Assembly (NCBI RefSeq): GCF_937890665.1
Contig: NZ_CALADU010000054.1
Span: 1 to 10,963 of the forward strand
DNA: 10,963 nt
Source: an uncultured Subdoligranulum sp.
Lineage (GTDB): Bacteria; Bacillota_A; Clostridia; Oscillospirales; Ruminococcaceae
Direction of reading: 5' to 3'
The notes below the pieces were generated by a model that ran no database searches, was not told the DNA's origin, and saw only the letters and a list, made by a program, of their open reading frames with translations. This document shows positions 6,290 through 10,963 of the stretch, piece by piece. Every line of letters starts with the position of its first letter. Position 1 is the first letter of the stretch. A program made the translations under genes and the position numbers.

Positions 6290-7752
6290 TTAGAATTGCG
6301 AATAGATGAAGTCAGCTGCCTCAAACCCGGGGCCATAGACCCCCAGCAGCAGAATGGCCAACACACCAAAGGTTACCACCAGCACCTGACACAGCCAGCT
6401 TTGCCGGGCGATACCGCGGCGGATCACAATGCCCTTATACTTGCACAGGTCCACCACAAACAAAATGCCGATATATACCAGCAATAGCCGGAAATTGATG
6501 GCGTCCAAACCACAGGTATACAGGGAGCCGTCAAACAAAATAAAGAAGTTTTTGGCGGTCAACATGCTGTGCAGAATCGTCAGGGAATCCATCAGGCGGT
6601 TGGCCCGGAAAAATGCCCAGGACAGGTTCACGCAAAGGCACGTACAGACAACCTGCACAACTTTATGCCCCAACGTGTCGGTATCCAAGGCGGTGAGGTG
6701 CAGCAGTTTGCGGCGCACCGGGCGCAGCAAATCCCCCACCACCTGATACAAACCGTTGAGCAAGCCCCAAAACACAAACGACCACTGGGCGCCATGCCAC
6801 AGGCCGCTGACGGCAAAGGTGATCAGCACGTTGAGGTATTTGCGGGCTTTGCCCTTGCGATTGCCGCCCAACGGAATATACAGATAGTCCCGGAACCATG
6901 TGGAAAGCGAGATGTGCCAGCGGCGCCAAAATTCCGCATTGGAGCGGGAGAGATAGGGCGCTTGAAAGTTATCGATCAAATCGATGCCCAGCAGCTTGGC
7001 CGCCCCCATAGCGATGGTGGTGCAGCCGGAGAAATCGCAGTACAACTGCACACCGAACAGCAGCGTGGCCACAATCAAAAACCAGCCATCAAAGCCGTTT
7101 TCCAGCGTGTATACGGTATTTACAAAGATGGCCGCACGGTCCGCAATGACAATTTTGAGGAAGTACCCCCAAATCATCAACAGTACGCCGTCCCGCAGAT
7201 GATCAAATTGCAGCTTTTGGGGTGCATGGAACTGGGCAAGCAGACTTTTGCCCCGGCTGATGGGACCCGACGCCAACTGCGGGAAAAAGGCCACAAACAG
7301 TGCGATTTGCAGCAGGCTTTTTCGGCGGGTTCGCCGCGGTAGACATCGATGAGATAGCCCACTGCCTGCAGCGTATAAAAAGAAATGCCCATGGGCAGCA
7401 GCCAACTGAAAACCGGCGGTGCGATCTGAATCCCCAGATGCGCCAGCACCACCAAGCAAGAATTGACCAGAAAAGTCAGGTACTTGAGGGTGATAAGCGG
7501 CAAAAATGCCAGCAGAACCGCGCCCCCCAGCCATAGGCGCCGGTGATGGCGCAGCTTGGCCAGCCCTAGACCGCCGAAATAGGCCACCGCCGTGACGAAG
7601 AGCAGGACCGGCAGGTGTGCCGGATGCTAGCACATATAAAAGAAATAGCTGGCAATGAGCAGCCACAGATTACGGCCTTGGCGCGGCACCAGATAATAGG
7701 CCAGCACAACCAGCGGCAAAAACAGCAAAAACTGTGGGGAATTAAAAACCAT
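6290..7752 (-). pseudogene. MBOAT-family O-acyltransferase (AlgI/DltB-like), disrupted by a nonsense codon and a frameshift
   Basis: The intact parent would be a multi-pass membrane protein moving an acyl group across the membrane for the SGNH partner encoded downstream. It starts at the ATG at 7752 (MVFNSPQFLLFLPLVVLAYY). After codon 41 an amber TAG (7627-7629) stands where the family commonly has tryptophan in YMCWNP, which fits a single TGG-to-TAG change. The same frame then continues with good MBOAT sequence (PVFSWLLPMGISFYTLQAVG, LIDVYRG). Near a run of five A (minus strand, 7318-7322) the homology moves to another frame: AEK continues as SLLQIALFVAFFPQLASGPISR, as if one A was lost. The 3' part is well kept: YCDFSGCTTIAMG, WHISLSTWFRDYLYIPLGGNRKG and SGLWHGA, whose active-site histidine is codon 6794-6796. 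Restoring one base gives 1464 bases, or 487 residues, the usual size. It is either a recent pseudogene or contains sequencing errors. Confidence 0.85.
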
Positions 7753-7807
7753 CTTTCCAACACTTCCTCTTTTTGATGGGGATACACCGCAAAGTGGGCG
7801 CACAAAG

Positions 7808-7839
7808 ACCACCGACCAGCCGTTGTGCCGGGCGGTGGT
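7808..7839 (-). terminator. Weak hairpin after the zinc-ribbon gene
   Basis: The 103-base gap 7753-7855 holds one inverted repeat: ACCACCG (7808-7814) with CGGTGGT (7833-7839), an 18-base loop. On the minus strand it is followed by a short CTTTG, not a full U tract. It might slow or partly end transcription between the zinc-ribbon and MBOAT genes. I see no good promoter for the MBOAT gene in this gap, so readthrough may be needed. Confidence 0.3.
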
Positions 7840-7855
7840 GCTTGTATGGCATCGA

Positions 7856-8200
7856 TTAGGCCGAGCAGGAGGTAATCAGTACTGGCAACAGGTTGATAAC
7901 CACCACGATCACAAAGATGCTCCACATGAACCGTGCCACCGGGGCACGGCGCTTTTCGTCCCGCGGTTCAATGGAGCGGCGCCGCGTCTGGGATTTGGTG
8001 CGGCGCTCCGGCGGGCAGGTGTAGAACGGTTTTTTATCCGGCGCCTGCCGGACCCGATGCAAAATCTTCTCACCGTTTACCTCGTGGGTATGTGCGGTTT
8101 CGCTGCGCAAAACGTAGCGGTTCTCGGGCGGGATGGGCAGACCGCACTCCTCACACCGTCCGTTGACGACTTTACCGCCGCAAAGGCTGCACTTCTGCAT
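7856..8200 (-). CDS. Small zinc-ribbon protein with C-terminal transmembrane helix, function unknown
   Basis: The ATG at 8200 is chosen over an in-frame start at 8230 because AAGGAGGG lies just before it and the earlier start overlaps the -10 box. The product has 114 residues. An N-terminal zinc ribbon has four cysteines in two C-x-x-C pairs (C4, C7, C16, C19; KCSLCGGKVVNGRCEECG). Residues 25-60 look like a short soluble linker, 65-90 are very basic (RRTKSQTRRR, RDEKRRAPVAR), and 91-109 form one hydrophobic helix (FMWSIFVIVVVINLLPVLI). The basic stretch before the helix predicts a tail-type anchor with the zinc ribbon in the cytoplasm. Such proteins are common in Clostridia and usually annotated only as zinc-ribbon domain proteins. 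I do not recognise a function. It has its own promoter and separates the MFS gene from the MBOAT/SGNH pair. Confidence 0.8.
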   Translation of the reverse strand: MQKCSLCGGKVVNGRCEECGLPIPPENRYVLRSETAHTHEVNGEKILHRVRQAPDKKPFYTCPPERRTKSQTRRRSIEPRDEKRRAPVARFMWSIFVIVVVINLLPVLITSCSA

Positions 8201-8228
8201 AGGGACCCTCCTTATTTTCTTTTGTTCC

Positions 8229-8234
8229 ATTATA
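8229..8234 (-). promoter_or_regulatory. Promoter -10 box for the zinc-ribbon gene
   Basis: A perfect TATAAT on the minus strand lies about 28 bases before the ATG at 8200, so the leader would be about 22 bases and hold only the AAGGAGGG site. No clear -35 box is seen; the place expected for one overlaps a run of eight T on the minus strand (8248-8255). Confidence 0.65.
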
Positions 8235-8269
8235 CAGGATTTTGACGAAAAAAAACAGGTGTACCGCCC

Positions 8270-9451
8270 TTATTGGGAAAGATTGGCGGCACGATGCGCC
8301 GCCGTCTTGCGGTGCATCGCCTCGGAGGAACCGGTCATCACCACCAGCGCCACCAAAAGATACCACGGGAAAAGGGTCATGCTGATATGCTGGGCCAGCA
8401 AACCAAACAGCGGCGGCAGCAGCGTCGTGCCCACATAGGCCGCCGCCATCTGGACCCCCGTCATCGACATACTCAGGTTGCGTCCGAAGTTGGCGGGGGT
8501 CTCGTGAATGATGCTGGGATAGATCGGCGCGCACCCCAGCCCCACGATCATCAATCCCGCAAACAGCAGCCGGTTGCCGCCGGGCAAAAAGATCAGCGCC
8601 AACCCCAACAGGATCACCGCCTGTCCGCCGCGGATCATCTGATGGTCGTTGAAGCGCATGGTCAGAAAACCGCAGAAGAAACGTCCCACCGTGATGCCCA
8701 GATAGAATAGGCTGGCCCATCCTGCTGCCGTTTCTGCATCGATGCCCCGCACCAAGGTGCAATAACTGGCCGCCCACATACCGGCGGTGCATTCCACCGC
8801 CGAGTAGCAGGCAAAACTGACCATAACTTCCGGCACGCCGGGGATGCGCAGCAACTGGGGCAAGCTGCGGTGCTCCGGCGTTACGCCCACCGCCGCGCCG
8901 TCCTCATCGGGACGTTTCCAAAGAGGCAGGCTGAATACCAACACCGCGGTAAGGACAATTTGCAGCAGCGAGATGACCCGATAGCCCCCCTGCCAGCTTC
9001 CGGCTGCCAATGCCCGTCCCATAATGATCGGACCGATGGTGGCGCCAATGCCCCACATACAGTGCAGCCAGCTCATATGGCGGCTTTCGTAATGCAGGGC
9101 CACATAGTTATTCAAGGCAGCGTCCACGCTGCCCGCGCCCAGACCGTAGGGCACCGCCCATAGGCAGAGCTGCCAGAAAGCGGTACAACTGGAAAATCCA
9201 AACAGCGCCGCTGCGGTAAGGGCCACGCTGCCCGCTGTCACCTTGCCGGTTCCCAGACGGCTGTTGAGCCAATCACTGCCCAAACTGGAGACAATGGTGC
9301 CCGCCGAGATGATCATGGACACCGCACCAGCCCAAGAAAGGCCGGCGCCCAGCGCCTGATACATACTGGGCCAAGCAGCCCCCAACAGGCCGTCGGGCAG
9401 GCCCAAACTGATAAACGCCAGATAAATCACTGGCAGCAGCAACGAAACCAT
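8270..9451 (-). CDS. Major facilitator superfamily (MFS) transporter
   Basis: The product has 393 residues, normal for a 12-helix MFS carrier, and alternates hydrophobic helices with short loops throughout. The first helix carries the ISLGLPDGLLGAAWPSM segment (15-31) seen in a broad sugar/drug-type branch of MFS. The loop between helices 2 and 3 has DWLNSRLGTGKV, a weak version of the G-x-x-x-D-R-x-G-R-R signature. SWLHCMWGIGATIGP follows in helix 5, and the central loop (about residues 179-194, WKRPDEDGAAVGVTPE) divides the two halves. The ATG at 9451 has AGAGG at about 6 bases. The substrate cannot be told; neither neighbour (ilvD or the zinc-ribbon gene) is linked by overlap. It is transcribed from its own extended -10 promoter. 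Confidence 0.9.
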   Translation of the reverse strand: MVSLLLPVIYLAFISLGLPDGLLGAAWPSMYQALGAGLSWAGAVSMIISAGTIVSSLGSDWLNSRLGTGKVTAGSVALTAAALFGFSSCTAFWQLCLWAVPYGLGAGSVDAALNNYVALHYESRHMSWLHCMWGIGATIGPIIMGRALAAGSWQGGYRVISLLQIVLTAVLVFSLPLWKRPDEDGAAVGVTPEHRSLPQLLRIPGVPEVMVSFACYSAVECTAGMWAASYCTLVRGIDAETAAGWASLFYLGITVGRFFCGFLTMRFNDHQMIRGGQAVILLGLALIFLPGGNRLLFAGLMIVGLGCAPIYPSIIHETPANFGRNLSMSMTGVQMAAAYVGTTLLPPLFGLLAQHISMTLFPWYLLVALVVMTGSSEAMHRKTAAHRAANLSQ

Positions 9452-9495
9452 GAGATTCCTCTTTTCTTACCTTCGTATAGACAAAATTCGGTTTG

Positions 9496-9504
9496 ATTAT
9501 ACCA
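9496..9504 (-). promoter_or_regulatory. Extended -10 promoter for the MFS gene
   Basis: On the minus strand TGGTATAAT (9496-9504) is a perfect TATAAT with the TG-n extension, about 45 bases before the ATG. No recognisable -35 box is at the right distance, which is usual for extended -10 promoters. It lies downstream of the ilvD terminator, so the transporter is a separate unit. Confidence 0.7.
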
Positions 9505-9545
9505 TGTTCCGCCGGATTGTGGGAGCCTTTTTCTTTTTCCGCCAC

Positions 9546-9582
9546 AAAAAAGTACGCAGCGGCCGCACAACCGCTGCGTACT
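9546..9582 (-). terminator. Intrinsic terminator of ilvD
   Basis: A perfect 12-bp stem (9551-9562 with 9571-9582) around an 8-base loop is followed, on the minus strand, by six T (9551 to 9546). It begins 22 bases after the ilvD stop. A shorter run of A on the other side (9584-9589) could give some activity on the plus strand, but no plus-strand gene ends here. Confidence 0.93.
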
Positions 9583-9604
9583 GAAAAAATCGGAATCCTG
9601 CGGG

Positions 9605-10963
9605 TTATTGCAGTACCGCGCCCTGATTGGCGCTGGTGACCAACCGCGCATACCGGGCCAGCCAGCCCGACTTCACGTTGGGTTCCGGCTGGACGTAGGC
9701 CGCCTTGCGGCGTGCCAGTTCCTCGTCATCCACCGCCAAATGGATGGATGCATGGGGAATATCGATCTCGATGGTGTCTCCCTCTTTGACCAAACCGATG
9801 GGACCGCCCGAAGCAGCCTCCGGCGAAACGTGACCGATGGCCGCGCCGCGGCTGGCGCCGGAGAACCGTCCGTCGGTGATCAGCGCCACGGTGGTGTCCA
9901 GCTTCATGCCTGCCAGCGCGCTGGTGGGGTTGAGCATCTCCCGCATGCCGGGACCGCCCTTGGGGCCTTCGTACCGGATAACCACCACATCGCCGGGATG
10001 GATCTCTCCGGCATAGATGGCCGCAATGGCTGTTTCCTCGCTGTCGAACACCCGGGCCGGGCCGCTGTGGACCTGCATTTCCGGTGCCACGGCGCTGCGC
10101 TTAACCACACAGCCGTCGGGGGCGATGTTGCCCCACAGGATCTGCAAACCACCGGTCTGGCTGTAAGGATTGGTGATGGGCCGGATGGCCTTCTCATCCA
10201 AAATCTTCGCCCCCGCGATGTTCTCGCCCAGTGTTTTGCCGGTAACGGTGGGCACCTCCAAATCAAGGAGGCCCGCCTTGGCCAACTCGGCCTGTACCGC
10301 CGGAATACCGCCGGCCTCGTAGAGGTCGGGCATGTGGGTGGGACCTGCCGGGGCCAGATGGCAGAGGTTGGGGGTCTTGGCACTGATCTCGTTAAAGAGC
10401 GCCAAGTCGATGGGCACACCGGCCTCCTGCGCAATGGCCAGCAGGTGCAGCACCGTATTGGTGGAGCAGCCCAGCGCCATATCGCAGGCCAGCGCATTGC
10501 GGATGGACCGTTCGTTGATGATCTGGCGGGCGGTAACGCCGCGCTTGACCAGATCCATGATGGCCATACCGGCATGCTTGGCCAACTGCAGGCGCTTGGC
10601 ATAAACGGCGGGAATGGTGCCGTTGCCGGGCAGCGCGATACCGATGGCCTCGCACAGGCAGTTCATGCTGTTGGCGGTATACATACCGGAGCAGGAACCG
10701 CAGCCCGGGCAGCAGTTGCAGGTGCAGTCCTCCAGTTGTTCATCGTTGATGAGGCCCGCTTTGTAGGCGCCCACCGCCTCGAACATCTTGGAAAGGCTCA
10801 CTTCCTCGCCGCCGTACCGCCCCGCCAGCATGGGACCGCCGGAGCAGACCACCGCGGGCACATCCATCCGCACTGCGGCCATGACCATGCCGGGCACGAT
10901 CTTGTCGCAGTTGGGCACCAACACCAAACCGTCCAGCTGATGGGCCATATACATGGTCTCCAC
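9605..10963 (-). CDS. ilvD: Dihydroxy-acid dehydratase, C-terminal part; start outside window
   Basis: The enzyme removes water from 2,3-dihydroxy-3-methylbutanoate (or the methylpentanoate analogue) in the third shared step of valine and isoleucine synthesis, and uses an iron-sulphur cluster. The frame is open through the window edge; a GTG at 10963 is internal, since [20 protein letters not shown] is well inside the usual protein. Of a typical length near 555, 452 residues are visible, so about 100 are missing. Cluster cysteines are seen at visible residue 19 (NCDKIVPGM) and in [17 protein letters not shown] (84-100, C91 likely the ligand). Other landmarks are [34 protein letters not shown], and [12 protein letters not shown] near the C-terminus. 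It ends at TAA with a strong terminator after it. Any regulatory leader, such as a T-box, would lie outside the window. Confidence 0.96.
   Translation of the reverse strand: METMYMAHQLDGLVLVPNCDKIVPGMVMAAVRMDVPAVVCSGGPMLAGRYGGEEVSLSKMFEAVGAYKAGLINDEQLEDCTCNCCPGCGSCSGMYTANSMNCLCEAIGIALPGNGTIPAVYAKRLQLAKHAGMAIMDLVKRGVTARQIINERSIRNALACDMALGCSTNTVLHLLAIAQEAGVPIDLALFNEISAKTPNLCHLAPAGPTHMPDLYEAGGIPAVQAELAKAGLLDLEVPTVTGKTLGENIAGAKILDEKAIRPITNPYSQTGGLQILWGNIAPDGCVVKRSAVAPEMQVHSGPARVFDSEETAIAAIYAGEIHPGDVVVIRYEGPKGGPGMREMLNPTSALAGMKLDTTVALITDGRFSGASRGAAIGHVSPEAASGGPIGLVKEGDTIEIDIPHASIHLAVDDEELARRKAAYVQPEPNVKSGWLARYARLVTSANQGAVLQ

Noticed and set aside
7318..7322. Programmed -1 frameshift in the MBOAT gene at the A run (GAA AAA G on the minus strand)
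   Set aside because: A -1 slip would indeed restore the frame, but the run is not a canonical slippery heptamer, no clear downstream structure was found, and an amber codon already stops the same gene upstream. A lost base is simpler.
7627..7629. TAG read as a recoded amino acid such as pyrrolysine
   Set aside because: The position corresponds to a tryptophan in the family as I know it, one substitution away from TGG, there is no sign of amber recoding in other genes of the window, and a frameshift lies downstream.
8248..8289. Terminator of the MFS gene (CCGCC/GGCGG stem with a run of eight T on the minus strand)
   Set aside because: The stem is only 5 bp with a 16-base loop that overlaps the stop codon, and the T run is 8 bases away from it. 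It may contribute weakly, but I cannot support it as a terminator.

Overview
The window is a high-GC (roughly 60% by eye), densely packed bacterial chromosome segment. Several features suggest a Gram-positive gut anaerobe of the Clostridia: strong AGGAGG-type ribosome binding sites, TATAAT promoters, MurE and DAHP synthase sequences of clostridial type, and short intergenic gaps with perfect hairpin terminators. The Faecalibacterium/Gemmiger/Subdoligranulum group (Oscillospiraceae) is my best guess, but this is an inference from composition and protein style, not a database match. Most of the genes are ordinary metabolism. I see no CRISPR array, tRNA, rRNA, insertion sequence or phage gene, and no stretch over 300 bases without a gene.

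Layout. (1) 1-2860, plus strand: the C-terminal three quarters of a glutamine-hydrolysing asparagine synthase (AsnB) overlaps by 4 bases (ATGA) a divergent MurE-type muropeptide ligase; a perfect 15-bp bidirectional terminator closes the unit. (2) 2899-4103, minus strand: a YbaK-type Cys-tRNA(Pro) deacylase followed, again with an ATGA overlap, by an RsuA-family pseudouridine synthase. (3) 4104-4242: a divergent promoter region with two well-formed promoters and a palindrome between the -35 and -10 boxes of the rightward one. (4) 4243-5262, plus strand: a type I DAHP synthase with an N-terminal regulatory domain, the first step of aromatic amino acid synthesis, ended by another bidirectional hairpin. 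(5) 5302-7752, minus strand: a two-gene surface acylation pair. The MBOAT acyltransferase gene carries both an amber codon and a single-base frameshift, while its membrane-anchored SGNH-type partner is intact. (6) 7856-8200, minus: a small zinc-ribbon protein with one C-terminal membrane helix and its own promoter. (7) 8270-9451, minus: a major facilitator transporter with an extended -10 promoter. (8) 9605-10963, minus: the C-terminal four fifths of dihydroxy-acid dehydratase (IlvD), ended by a 12-bp hairpin terminator.

The points most worth following are the translational coupling of an amidotransferase to a MurE paralogue whose usual signature motifs are altered (possible cell-wall amidation or modification unit), the doubly broken MBOAT gene next to an intact partner, and the candidate operator in the DAHP synthase promoter. 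I do not see convincing evidence for a wholly new system.
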